Source of the DNA: Butyrivibrio sp. M55 | Lineage (GTDB): Bacteria; Bacillota; Clostridia; Lachnospirales; Lachnospiraceae | Direction of reading: 5' to 3' | Assembly (NCBI RefSeq): GCF_900116865.1 | Contig: NZ_FPCD01000008.1 | Span: forward strand, 1 to 64,000 | Length of the DNA: 64,000 nucleotides | Shown: one piece after another, positions 27,031-35,373 of the stretch | How positions within the stretch are numbered: position 1 is the stretch's first letter | Layout: each line of letters opens with the position of its first letter | Translations under genes and position numbers: made by a program | Notes under the pieces: generated by a model | The model's input: only the letters and a program-made list of their open reading frames with translations | Told to the model about the DNA's origin: nothing | Database searches by the model: none

Positions 27031-27303
27031 ATGTATTATGATGAATTAGTACAATTAATTGAAAAAGTATTGAACGGTGATTTTGAAAAAAAAGTACTTG
27101 AGCAATATATGGAAGAAACGTTTGATTTTGAAAAAATATATGATTCGGATGATGAATTACTAACGGATGTATTTTTTACCTTAAAACATTATTTGAGTGG
27201 AGAAGAGGAAGTGAATAAAAAAGAATGGTTGTATCTTAAAAAATGTTTGTTGGGTAGATGCGGGTATAGCATGGAAGAAAAAATGCGTGTTATTACAGAA
27301 TAA
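27031..27303 (+). CDS. Probable immunity protein of the toxin cassette
   Basis: A 90-residue, acidic, helical protein directly after the toxin-like gene, with AAGGAG before its ATG. It is more A/T-rich than neighbouring genes, as often seen for recently acquired toxin-immunity modules. It resembles small helical immunity proteins in general, but no specific family is recognised; the role is inferred from position and size. Confidence 0.5.
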   Translation: MYYDELVQLIEKVLNGDFEKKVLEQYMEETFDFEKIYDSDDELLTDVFFTLKHYLSGEEEVNKKEWLYLKKCLLGRCGYSMEEKMRVITE

Positions 27304-27490
27304 GGTGGAAAAAGCATTAGTTATAGAACTCAGCTTCTATTGAAATGTGACATAAGATTTTTTAATGATTGTGAAATATACTGGTTTTTATATTTTGTTT
27401 AAATCCTTTTTCTGCCAGCGATAACCACAGCTGATTGTCACTGATAAGTTTTCTCAAATTTTCACGATATACATACTATGATAAGATTTG

Positions 27491-27567
27491 AGCATCACAG
27501 AAATGCGATGCTGACCGGAAAGCCGGAGGTGTTACTAGTGTACTAGATACTACCTCCGGCTTTTTTC
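27491..27567 (+). promoter_or_regulatory. Structured leader with possible antiterminator and terminator
   Basis: GCATC/GATGC (27492-27511) forms a first hairpin. CCGG-AAAG-CCGG (27515-27526) overlaps the left arm of a strong terminator, in which GCCGGAGGT (27522-27530) pairs with ACCTCCGGC (27552-27560) before six Ts. The two pairings exclude each other, which suits an attenuator or riboswitch for the nitrogenase-like pair. I do not recognise a known riboswitch class. The alternative is a plain terminator for the toxin cassette. Confidence 0.45.
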
Positions 27568-27599
27568 TAAAAACGGCAGTTTTCGGGAGAGGTAAAGCA

Positions 27600-29054
27600 A
27601 TGCCAAATATACAGTATTCGGGAGTCCGGGAGAGCATACCGGGCAGGATAAATGACTTAGGTACAACGGGAAAAGAAGTTGCGGAAAATTATAAAAAGGG
27701 ATGTCTTAAGAGGGCAGACAGGAGCTTTGCTCAGGGACTTCAGTGCCAGCAGATAAACAGCATGGCGGCACTTATGTCTTTGGAGGATTCTGTCTTTATT
27801 TCGCATTCGCCGCAAGGGTGCGTAGGATGCGCTATCATGGCGGTAGACATGTACCGTGTCGGACAGATTCACAGAGGAATCAAGGCTGTTAAGAATCCAA
27901 GACTTATCGTTACAAATATAGATCAAAAGAGTGTTGTTTTTGGCGGAGAGCAAAAACTTAGAGAATCGGTGCAGAAAGCCGTTGACAGATATCATCCCAA
28001 GCTCGTGTTCATATATGCATCCTGCGCTTCAGGAATCATAGGAGATGATATCGACGCGATAACACAGGATCTTCAGTCAGATTATCCTGACACCATTATT
28101 GTTCCAATCCACTGCGAGGGATTTAAGTCTAAGGTTTGCGCGTCAGGCTTTGATGCAGCTTTTATTTCTATAAACAAATATATTTTGAAAAAAGAGAAAG
28201 TCGAAAAGGAAAAGGGACTCATAAATCTTTTTGCCCCGACGACAGTCAGCTTTGCCGATCAGAAGGAGATGGAGAGAATGCTAAATCTTCTTGGTGCGAA
28301 GGTAAATTACATTCCCTTTTACAGTTCTCTTGAGAAGATAAAAAAGATTCCTGCAGCGGAAGCCTCGACTTCCATATGTAAGGTTTTTGCCGATGAGTTT
28401 ATGAAGACTCTTTGGGAAGATTACGAGATTCCTTATTCTCATACGGTAATGCCTATCGGAATCAGAAATACCGATAAGTGGTACAGAGGAATTGCCAAGG
28501 TAATAGGAAAAGAAAAAGAAGTCGAGGAGATCATTGCTTCCGAACATGAGAGAATAGAGCCTTTGGTAGCTAAGCTCAGAGAAAGACTTCAGGGAAAAAG
28601 AGTATTTATCTGCGGCGGAACAGGAAGGTCTTTTGCGGCAGCAGCTCTTATCGATGATTTTGGAATGGAACTTGTGGGCCTTGAGACTCCGACATACGAT
28701 GCGGATGCGCAGGTTGATATCGAGTATCTTAACGGAATCCACAAGAATTTTGTTGTGGACATTGCCAATATGCAGCCTTTTGAGCAGGTGAATCTACTTA
28801 ATAAGCTCAAACCCGACGCATTTATCGGAGTTCCCGAATGGGCAGCAAAGCTTGGACTTCCGACTACGCATGTTCTTGATGGAAAAAGACCTACGATGGG
28901 CTATGACGGACTTCTTTTCCTCGGAAATAAGATAGCAGATCAGCTTGAAAATCCGGGATTTAATAAGAAACTGGCTAAACATGTGAAGCTCCCTTACAAG
29001 GATTCGTGGTACCGGGAAAATGCGTTTAAATATATTTTAGGGGGAGAAGGTTAA
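27600..29054 (+). CDS. Nitrogenase-like component 1, NifD-like subunit
   Basis: A 484-residue protein of the nitrogenase component 1 oxidoreductase superfamily. Cys49 (GLQCQQ), Cys74 (SPQGCVGC) and Cys142 (ASCASGIIGDD) occupy the places of the three NifD P-cluster Cys residues, so an iron-sulfur cluster between subunits is likely. The NifD motif around the FeMo-cofactor Cys275 is not seen, so N2 fixation is not supported. It overlaps the NifK-like gene by one base (TAATG). Relatives include uncharacterised Nfl-type proteins and enzymes of sulfur and tetrapyrrole metabolism; which of these applies cannot be told. Confidence 0.8.
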   Translation: MPNIQYSGVRESIPGRINDLGTTGKEVAENYKKGCLKRADRSFAQGLQCQQINSMAALMSLEDSVFISHSPQGCVGCAIMAVDMYRVGQIHRGIKAVKNPRLIVTNIDQKSVVFGGEQKLRESVQKAVDRYHPKLVFIYASCASGIIGDDIDAITQDLQSDYPDTIIVPIHCEGFKSKVCASGFDAAFISINKYILKKEKVEKEKGLINLFAPTTVSFADQKEMERMLNLLGAKVNYIPFYSSLEKIKKIPAAEASTSICKVFADEFMKTLWEDYEIPYSHTVMPIGIRNTDKWYRGIAKVIGKEKEVEEIIASEHERIEPLVAKLRERLQGKRVFICGGTGRSFAAAALIDDFGMELVGLETPTYDADAQVDIEYLNGIHKNFVVDIANMQPFEQVNLLNKLKPDAFIGVPEWAAKLGLPTTHVLDGKRPTMGYDGLLFLGNKIADQLENPGFNKKLAKHVKLPYKDSWYRENAFKYILGGEG

Positions 29055-30343
29055 TGTCACAGATAATGGAAAATCCCAAGGGTGGATGCGTTCTTGCGGG
29101 AATCAACTCCGTACTTGGTGCAATAAACAGAGTTTGCCCCATATATCATTCAGGCCCCGGATGCTGCATGCAGACTACGGCGGCAGATCAGGGACAGTCG
29201 GGACACAAGCACTCATGCTTTGTAAACGGAGTATCAATTCCGTCAAGTAATATGCTTGAAAAAGAGGTGGTATTCGGCGGAGTTAATAAACTTAAAACCA
29301 CCATACAGGGTGCGATTGACATAATGGACGCAGATGCATTCTTTGTTCTTACAGGCTGCACGGCCGGTATTATCGGAGATGACATCGAAAGCGTTACAAG
29401 TGATTTCAGAGAAAACGGACACGAAGTCTATGCGATAGACACGCCGGGCTTTGCGGGAGACAGTAACCTCGGATATGAGGTAATCTGGAATACTTTTATA
29501 GATAAGGTTATTGAAAAAGATGTTCCAAAGGACGACAAACTTGTAAACATCTTTGGAATCGTGCCTTACCACGATCCGTTCTGGAGCGGTACGCTTGAAG
29601 AAATAGATAGAATTCTTTCAAAGCTCGGGCTTAAGGTCAATACCTTTTTTACGAAGCATCAGGGAATTGAAGATATCAAAAAGAGTTCCGGTGCTACGCT
29701 AAATATCATAGTTAATCCGTGGCTCTTTAACGGACCTGCCAAGAAGTTTGAGGAAAAATTCGGCGTTCCGAGTATAAGGATCCCGGGCCTCTTCGTCGGC
29801 GCGACAGATACCACTAAATTCATCAGAGAAGTGCAGAAGGCACTAAAACTTGATGAAAAACTTACAGAGGATGTGATCGAGGCGGAAGAGGACTATGTTT
29901 ACAGCTATCTCGGACAGTCAATCGGTGTTGTGAGCTGGAAGAGATTTGCCGTTGTTGCGGATGCAAACAGCGCTGTCGGATATACGAGATATCTTGCAAA
30001 TGACTACAGCTTTACGCCTGTTCTGGTGATAGTATCTGAGCCAATTTTCAGACAGGAGGATAAGGACAGGATCGTAAAAGAGATTCAAGACCTTGAGTAT
30101 GCTCAGCCTCCGAAAGTTCTTTTCCTTACGGATCAGTATGAGATCAACAAGGCGATACGTGAGGAGGAAAAAGAGATCACGCTCCTTGTCGGAAGCAGCA
30201 ACGAGAGGGAAATTGCTCTGGAAAAAGAGATACAGTTTATTCTCGGAGCTTTTCCTGTGAATGAGAGACTTATTTTCAACCGCACATATGCTGGTTACAG
30301 AGGTAGCCTTACATTTACGGAAGATATTTATGACAACAATTAA
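29054..30343 (+). CDS. Nitrogenase-like component 1, NifK-like subunit
   Basis: A 429-residue partner of the preceding protein. Cys12 (GGCVLAGI), Cys37 (SGPGCCMQ) and Cys102 (TGCTAGIIGDD) align with the NifK P-cluster Cys positions. GGVNKLKTTI and the GIVPYHDPFW region are further superfamily signs. Together the two should form a heterotetramer receiving electrons from a NifH-like ATPase, but no such gene lies in the window. No nifB, nifE or nifN is nearby. Confidence 0.8.
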   Translation: MSQIMENPKGGCVLAGINSVLGAINRVCPIYHSGPGCCMQTTAADQGQSGHKHSCFVNGVSIPSSNMLEKEVVFGGVNKLKTTIQGAIDIMDADAFFVLTGCTAGIIGDDIESVTSDFRENGHEVYAIDTPGFAGDSNLGYEVIWNTFIDKVIEKDVPKDDKLVNIFGIVPYHDPFWSGTLEEIDRILSKLGLKVNTFFTKHQGIEDIKKSSGATLNIIVNPWLFNGPAKKFEEKFGVPSIRIPGLFVGATDTTKFIREVQKALKLDEKLTEDVIEAEEDYVYSYLGQSIGVVSWKRFAVVADANSAVGYTRYLANDYSFTPVLVIVSEPIFRQEDKDRIVKEIQDLEYAQPPKVLFLTDQYEINKAIREEEKEITLLVGSSNEREIALEKEIQFILGAFPVNERLIFNRTYAGYRGSLTFTEDIYDNN

Positions 30344-30496
30344 CTAAAGAATAAAAACGGAAATGTTCTGTTATCTATTAAGGGTAGCAGAACGTTTTTA
30401 CTATAAAAAGAAAAAAATAAATAGGACAAAATATGATAGCGCAAAAGACAAAAAATGGTAAGTGAATATCCATTTCTGATTCTATAATGTAAAATG

Positions 30497-30537
30497 GTGA
30501 TGTCGTTTTTGCGTCACAGAAAGTATTGTTCTGTGAT
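30497..30537 (+). promoter_or_regulatory. Two small hairpins in the dxs-like leader
   Basis: GTGATG (30497-30502) pairs with CGTCAC (30511-30516), and CACAGAA pairs with TTCTGTG (ending 30535). They stand between a TATAAT at 30483-30488 and the start codon. TCACAGAAA and ACCGGAAAG occur here and also in the 27491-27567 leader, in the same order. No TPP riboswitch consensus is present. Confidence 0.35.
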
Positions 30538-30569
30538 AAAAGAGACATAACCGGAAAGGAAGAATTACG

Positions 30570-32336
30570 ATGATGGATTATAAGTTACTTAGCAATATAC
30601 AAGGCCCTGCAGATGTAAAAAAGCTGTCACAGGCAGAGCTTAAGGAGCTTGCTACGGAGATAAGAGAAGCTCTTTTTAACAGGACTACCAAGATAGGCGG
30701 ACATTTTGGACCGAACTTCGGAGCGGTGGAGCTTACTATTGCACTTCATTATGTCTTCGATTCGCCAAAGGACCAGTTTGTATTTGACGTTGCGCACCAG
30801 ACCTATGCGCACAAGATGCTTACTGGAAGGGCAATCGCGTATACAGATGATGCGCATTTTGGCGATGTGTGCGGATTTACCAATCCCAAGGAGTCTGAGC
30901 ATGACATGTTTTACATCGGACACACATCTACTTCCGTCAGCCTTGCGACAGGTCTTGCCAAGGGAAGAGATATTTCTGGTAAAAAAGGAAATGTCGTTGC
31001 GATAATAGGTGACGGCTCACTTAGCGGCGGCGAAGCACTTGAAGGTATCGATTTTGCAGGTGAGATGGATACTAACCTTATCATCGTTTTAAATGACAAT
31101 GAGCAGTCTATCGCCGAGAATCACGGCGGACTTTACAAGAATCTTGAGCAGCTTCGAAAGAGCGGCGGAACATGTGAAGTAAATCTCTTCAAGGCAATGG
31201 GGCTTGATTACAAATATGTCGAAGAGGGTAATGACATCGAGACACTCATCAAGGCATTTAGCGAAGTTAAAGATATCGATCATCCTATTGTCCTTCATGT
31301 TCACACACAGAAGGGAAAGGGATATGCTCTTGCTGAGAAGAACAAGGAAGAGTGGCATTATTCCATGCCTTTTAACAGAGAGACGGGAGAACGTGTAAGT
31401 TTCGGAAACGGTGAATCATATCAGGCTATATTCGGAAAATATATGCTTGATAAGATTGAGAAGGACAAAAGCGTTGTCTGTATGACTGCGGCTGTTCCGG
31501 GTGCTGTCGGACTTGAGCAGGATGTGAGAAACAAGATGGGTAAAAACTACGTCGATGTAGGAATTGCCGAAGAGCAGGCTGTGGCAATGTGTTCTGGTAT
31601 CGCAAAGAATGGCGGAAAGCCTGTATTTGTGACCAATGCCACATTTGCGCAGAGAGTCTACGATCAGATGACTCAGGATGTCAGCCTTAACGGAAACGCC
31701 GTTACTACAGTTCTTTTCTCAACATCAATTTACGGAATGGGAGATGCAACACATATCGGAATATCTGCGATGAGCATGTTTACTAATATTCCGGGCGTTG
31801 TATATCTTTCGCCCACATGCAAAGAGGAGTTCCTTGCAATGCTTGAGTATAGCATTGAGCAGAGTGACCATCCGACAATCATCGCTGTTCCTTGCGATGG
31901 CGTAAACAACGCGGTTTATCATGTTGATAATAATTACCATGATACGGATAAATATCAGGTCTGCGAAGTCGGTGAAAAGATCGCGATTCTCGCCCTCGGA
32001 GATTTCTTTGATATAGGTGTAAAGGCTGCGAAGCTCATAGAAGATAAGACGGGCAAAAAAGTGACACTCGTAAATCCCAGATTTGCATCGGGCGTTGACA
32101 GAGTTCTTTTAGACAGGCTTACAACAGAACATGATATCTTTGTTACGCTTGAAGACGGAATTCTCGAAGGTGGTTTCGGACAAAAGATTGCATCATATCT
32201 TGGAAGTAAGAATGTAAGAGTGCTCAACTACGGCTTTATCAAGAAGTTCTATGACGGAATGAGCGCCGAGGATGCTCTTAAGGAGAGCAGGATTACACCT
32301 GAGTGCATACTTGAAGATATTGAAGCACTGCACTGA
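30570..32336 (+). CDS. dxs: 1-deoxy-D-xylulose-5-phosphate synthase-like transketolase
   Basis: A 588-residue thiamine-diphosphate enzyme of the DXS type, which joins pyruvate and glyceraldehyde 3-phosphate for isoprenoid and cofactor synthesis. Domain 1 has GHTSTSVSLATG and the ThDP motif GDGSLSGGEALEG...NDN; domain 2 has the catalytic-type Glu in GIAEEQAVAMCSG; domain 3 is the transketolase C-terminal domain. It is somewhat shorter than typical Dxs (about 620), and some Lachnospiraceae carry a second Dxs-like paralogue, so the exact substrate is not certain. Start ATG 30570 or 30573 after GGAAAGGAAG. A terminator follows. Confidence 0.8.
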   Translation: MMDYKLLSNIQGPADVKKLSQAELKELATEIREALFNRTTKIGGHFGPNFGAVELTIALHYVFDSPKDQFVFDVAHQTYAHKMLTGRAIAYTDDAHFGDVCGFTNPKESEHDMFYIGHTSTSVSLATGLAKGRDISGKKGNVVAIIGDGSLSGGEALEGIDFAGEMDTNLIIVLNDNEQSIAENHGGLYKNLEQLRKSGGTCEVNLFKAMGLDYKYVEEGNDIETLIKAFSEVKDIDHPIVLHVHTQKGKGYALAEKNKEEWHYSMPFNRETGERVSFGNGESYQAIFGKYMLDKIEKDKSVVCMTAAVPGAVGLEQDVRNKMGKNYVDVGIAEEQAVAMCSGIAKNGGKPVFVTNATFAQRVYDQMTQDVSLNGNAVTTVLFSTSIYGMGDATHIGISAMSMFTNIPGVVYLSPTCKEEFLAMLEYSIEQSDHPTIIAVPCDGVNNAVYHVDNNYHDTDKYQVCEVGEKIAILALGDFFDIGVKAAKLIEDKTGKKVTLVNPRFASGVDRVLLDRLTTEHDIFVTLEDGILEGGFGQKIASYLGSKNVRVLNYGFIKKFYDGMSAEDALKESRITPECILEDIEALH

Positions 32337-32354
32337 TATTACATGAGAAAATTG

Positions 32355-32387
32355 AAAGTCTTGGCTATGAGCCAAGACTTTTATTTT
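32355..32387 (+). terminator. Terminator after the dxs-like gene
   Basis: AAAGTCTTGGC, a short loop and GCCAAGACTTTT followed by ATTTT. Confidence 0.8.
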
Positions 32388-32459
32388 CTCAATTTGACCT
32401 TAAATGAAAAAAAGCGTAAATTGAAATGGTAACATTTCATTCATTTAAGGAGAGAGAAT

Positions 32460-32897
32460 ATGGCAAAAATCTTAAATCCCGAACAGTATCAGGAGTCTAT
32501 GAGCGCCAAAGGCGAAATTCGTTATCAAGAGACACAGAGACTTTTGTTCTTTGGACTTCCATGGACTTTTACCAAATATGAACTTAGAGACAATGACCTT
32601 ACAATCATCAAAGGTTTTTTGACAGTGCGCGAAAACGACTGTTATATGTACAAAGTATCTGATGTTGAGATAACAAGAACACTCATGCAGAGAATCTTTG
32701 GATTATCGACAATTATATGTTATACCTCTGATGTTACGGATAAGACTATCGTAATGAAGAATATCAAGCACGGCCGCGAGATTAAGGATTTCCTTCTTCA
32801 CGCATCCGAGGCAGCAAGAATCCGCCGTAAGACTGTAAGCATGCAGAACATTGGATTTGACTCCGATGATATGGATGATTATCACGACATGCACTAA
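32460..32897 (+). CDS. Bacterial PH-domain protein
   Basis: A 145-residue cytoplasmic protein. The central part (FTKYELRDNDLTIIKGFLTVRENDCYMYKVSDVEITRTLMQRIFG) matches the bPH domain pattern of YdbT/YdbS-like proteins, here without membrane helices. The family's function is unclear, probably a small structural or binding module. An Asp/His-rich tail ends the protein. AAGGAGAG precedes the ATG. The repeat motif at 32908-32986 follows directly. Confidence 0.65.
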   Translation: MAKILNPEQYQESMSAKGEIRYQETQRLLFFGLPWTFTKYELRDNDLTIIKGFLTVRENDCYMYKVSDVEITRTLMQRIFGLSTIICYTSDVTDKTIVMKNIKHGREIKDFLLHASEAARIRRKTVSMQNIGFDSDDMDDYHDMH

Positions 32898-32907
32898 GTT
32901 AAGTAAT

Positions 32908-32986
32908 CACCTGGCGAGGTATTTCACGAGCTTGGTGTACTACTTAGTTCGATCTCGCACGCAGTGTGAGAGTCGAACTTCCTTGT
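32908..32986 (+). repeat. Two-hairpin repeat motif, copy 2
   Basis: Hairpin 1 pairs CACC (32908-32911) with GGTG (32934-32937) around a conserved CGAGGTATTTCACGAG. Hairpin 2 pairs AGTTCGA with TCGAACT and CTCGCAC with GTGTGAG (32946-32978), followed by TCCTTGT. Compared with copy 1 at 23336-23417, stem bases differ but pairing is kept, while the loop of hairpin 1 and the 3' tail are conserved. Confidence 0.65.
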
Positions 32987-33055
32987 TTAAAAGATATGTG
33001 CTAAATTATATATAGCAACGTTTTTTAGTTAATAATATACCTATACGAGGATGAT

Positions 33056-34852
33056 ATGGTAAACATAGTTGATGATCGCAAAGTTAACTCCGGGGCAAGA
33101 GGAGTTTATCTTGCATTAATGGTATTTGGCGGAATATTGATGAATATTTGTGGAAGTAAATTTGTCGGTCGCTTCGAAATTCCGCTGTATCTGGATTCTG
33201 TAGGTACTATGACCGTATCTATGCTGGGAGGATTTCTTCCCGGTATATTTGTCGGTTTTTTCAGTTCGTTCTTAAACAGTATTTTTACTGATTCCGTGGC
33301 GATTTCCTACAGCATGATAAATGTTCTTATCGCTATACTTACCACTGTTTTTTATGAAAAAAAGTGGTTCAAAGATTTCTATAAAATAATCCTGGCAGTA
33401 CTTATATACGGCTTTGTCGGAGGCGTTTTGGGAGCAATACTCACGGGTATTATCTACGGCTTTGGCTCTGAGACTGCGTCGTTGAATTTTTTAAAGATAA
33501 TCTATGAATCCGGTAAGATGTCGGCATTTCAGGCAGCACTCATTGCCGATTATGTGGTTGATGTTGCAGATAAGATGGTGAGCGTTCTTATAGCTCTTTT
33601 GATCACATTTATTGTTCCTGCAGGTGTCAGAGACAGAATTAATGTGAAGTACTGGAAGCAGGCGCCACTTACGCCGGAAGCCTTGCAGACTTTGAGAACC
33701 GGAAAGAGCCGTCGTATATCGCTTAGAATGAAGGTTGTTATCCTTCTTACTCTTGCAACGGGACTTGTCGCTTTTTGTGCTATTTTTATCAGTACGATGT
33801 TGTTCAGAGATGCGATAGTTCAGACAGGAAAAAATACTGTTCACATTGCGCAGGAAATAGGTAGTTATTCGGGTGTTGACCTTTCCGGAATATCACCGTA
33901 CTCGGAAGAAGAGACGGGAAGAGAGGTCTTTAAATTCGCAACCAGACAGATATCTCTTTTCATCGGATTATACATATTCATTCTCGGCGTAGGTATCTAT
34001 ATGTCGGAGTATCATCTGATACTTCCGATCAATACGATGGCGCTCTCGTCGTCGCGGTTTTCTGACGGAAGCGAGGAGAATCTTGAAAAGACGGCGAAGA
34101 TGTTTGAAGAGATCAAGATTGGAACCGGCGATGAGATTGAAAACATGTACGATGCGCTTCTTAAGATGATAGAGGCACACGTTGCATCTGTTAAGGCACT
34201 TAAGAGTAGAAACGAGACCATTACTGCACTTCAGAATTCAATCATCTATGCTCTTGCAGATCTTGTTGAAAGCAGAGATCAGAGTACGGGTGAGCATGTT
34301 AAGAATACAGCGGAATATACCAAGATCATCATGAATGAGATGATAAAAGAGGGCGTATATACAGATCTTTTGACACCACAGTTTGTTTCGGATGTTTATC
34401 ATTCGGCACCGCTTCACGATGTAGGAAAGATCAGTATTTCCGATAATTTCCTTAATAAGCCGGGTAAACTCACACCCGAAGAATTTACGATCATGAAGAC
34501 TCATTCAAAGGAAGGTGCCGTGATCATCGATAAGGTTATGAGCAATCTTCCCGAGCAGGATGCGGGCTATCTGAAAGAAGCCAAGAATCTTGCCATGTAC
34601 CATCACGAGAGATGGGACGGAACCGGTTATCCTATGGGACTTAAGGGAGAAGAGATTCCTCTTTCCGCAAGGATAATGGCGGTAGCCGATGTATTTGATG
34701 CGCTCATCTCGGAGAGAAGCTACAAGAAAGCGTTCCCGTTTGATGAGGCAATTAAGATTATTAAGGAGAGTTCCGGTACTCATTTCGATCCGAAGGTCGC
34801 ACAGGCTTTTTTGAATGCGCTTGAGGAAGTAAGAAAGGTAGCGGAAATCTGA
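33056..34852 (+). CDS. HD-GYP phosphodiesterase with a multi-helix membrane domain
   Basis: A 598-residue membrane protein. Residues 15-195 contain about six helices that resemble the substrate-binding (S) components of ECF transporters (VGTMTVSMLGGFLPGIFVGFFSS). A second membrane pair flanks an outer loop at residues 225-325, followed by a HAMP-like helical linker. The C-terminal domain has HDVGK near residue 453 and HHERWDGTGYP near 515, the intact HD-GYP signature of c-di-GMP phosphodiesterases. It may tune c-di-GMP to a small ligand in the membrane domain; that is inference. GAGGATGAT precedes the ATG. Confidence 0.85.
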   Translation: MVNIVDDRKVNSGARGVYLALMVFGGILMNICGSKFVGRFEIPLYLDSVGTMTVSMLGGFLPGIFVGFFSSFLNSIFTDSVAISYSMINVLIAILTTVFYEKKWFKDFYKIILAVLIYGFVGGVLGAILTGIIYGFGSETASLNFLKIIYESGKMSAFQAALIADYVVDVADKMVSVLIALLITFIVPAGVRDRINVKYWKQAPLTPEALQTLRTGKSRRISLRMKVVILLTLATGLVAFCAIFISTMLFRDAIVQTGKNTVHIAQEIGSYSGVDLSGISPYSEEETGREVFKFATRQISLFIGLYIFILGVGIYMSEYHLILPINTMALSSSRFSDGSEENLEKTAKMFEEIKIGTGDEIENMYDALLKMIEAHVASVKALKSRNETITALQNSIIYALADLVESRDQSTGEHVKNTAEYTKIIMNEMIKEGVYTDLLTPQFVSDVYHSAPLHDVGKISISDNFLNKPGKLTPEEFTIMKTHSKEGAVIIDKVMSNLPEQDAGYLKEAKNLAMYHHERWDGTGYPMGLKGEEIPLSARIMAVADVFDALISERSYKKAFPFDEAIKIIKESSGTHFDPKVAQAFLNALEEVRKVAEI

Positions 34853-34862
34853 AAGGATTTTT

Positions 34863-35363
34863 ATGAAAAAAGACAATATTATTTTGGTTGGGATGCCTAC
34901 ATCCGGAAAGAGTACGGTAGGAGTAATACTCGCCAAAATATTGGGATATAACTTTGTTGACGCTGATATAGTTATCCAGAAAAAAGAAGGAAGAAGACTT
35001 TCTGAGATAATAGAGCAGGAGGGCGTTGACGGATTTATTGAAATCGAGAACAAGATAAATGCAGGTATTGAGACGGAGAGAACCGTCATAGCAACCGGCG
35101 GAAGTGTAGTATACGGCAGAGAAGCTATGGAGCATTATAAAAATATCGGTAAAGTAGTGTATCTCAAAGTCGGAATGGAAGCTTTGACAAAGCGACTTAA
35201 GGATGTAAAACAGCGCGGGGTTGTTATGAGACCCGGACAGTCCCTGATCGCACTTTATAATGAGCGAAGCGTTCTGTACGAGAAATATGCCGATATCACT
35301 ATCGATGAAAAAGATAACACAATGGAAGAGGTCGTTACAGACTTAGTCGCAGCACTCAAATAA
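34863..35363 (+). CDS. Shikimate-kinase-like protein
   Basis: A 166-residue P-loop kinase: Walker A GMPTSGKST, DADIVIQ, the ATGGS loop, RGVVMRPG lid and LYNERSVLYEKYADITID. This matches the shikimate kinase fold and length. However, the Arg of the FRxxE motif that binds shikimate is replaced (GFIEIEN), and the GGG loop reads GGS. It may therefore phosphorylate another small molecule. It lies 10 bases after the HD-GYP gene and 10 before the SNF2 helicase gene, with no other aromatic-pathway gene nearby. Confidence 0.7.
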   Translation: MKKDNIILVGMPTSGKSTVGVILAKILGYNFVDADIVIQKKEGRRLSEIIEQEGVDGFIEIENKINAGIETERTVIATGGSVVYGREAMEHYKNIGKVVYLKVGMEALTKRLKDVKQRGVVMRPGQSLIALYNERSVLYEKYADITIDEKDNTMEEVVTDLVAALK

Positions 35364-35373
35364 TAAGGCATGA

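Noticed and set aside
27600..30343. True nitrogenase (N2 fixation)
   Set aside because: No nifH, nifB, nifE or nifN is present and the NifD FeMo-cofactor Cys motif was not seen; only a nitrogenase-like role is supported.
30483..30569. TPP riboswitch before the thiamine-diphosphate enzyme
   Set aside because: The conserved CTGAGA and the second TPP-sensing block are absent in the leader.
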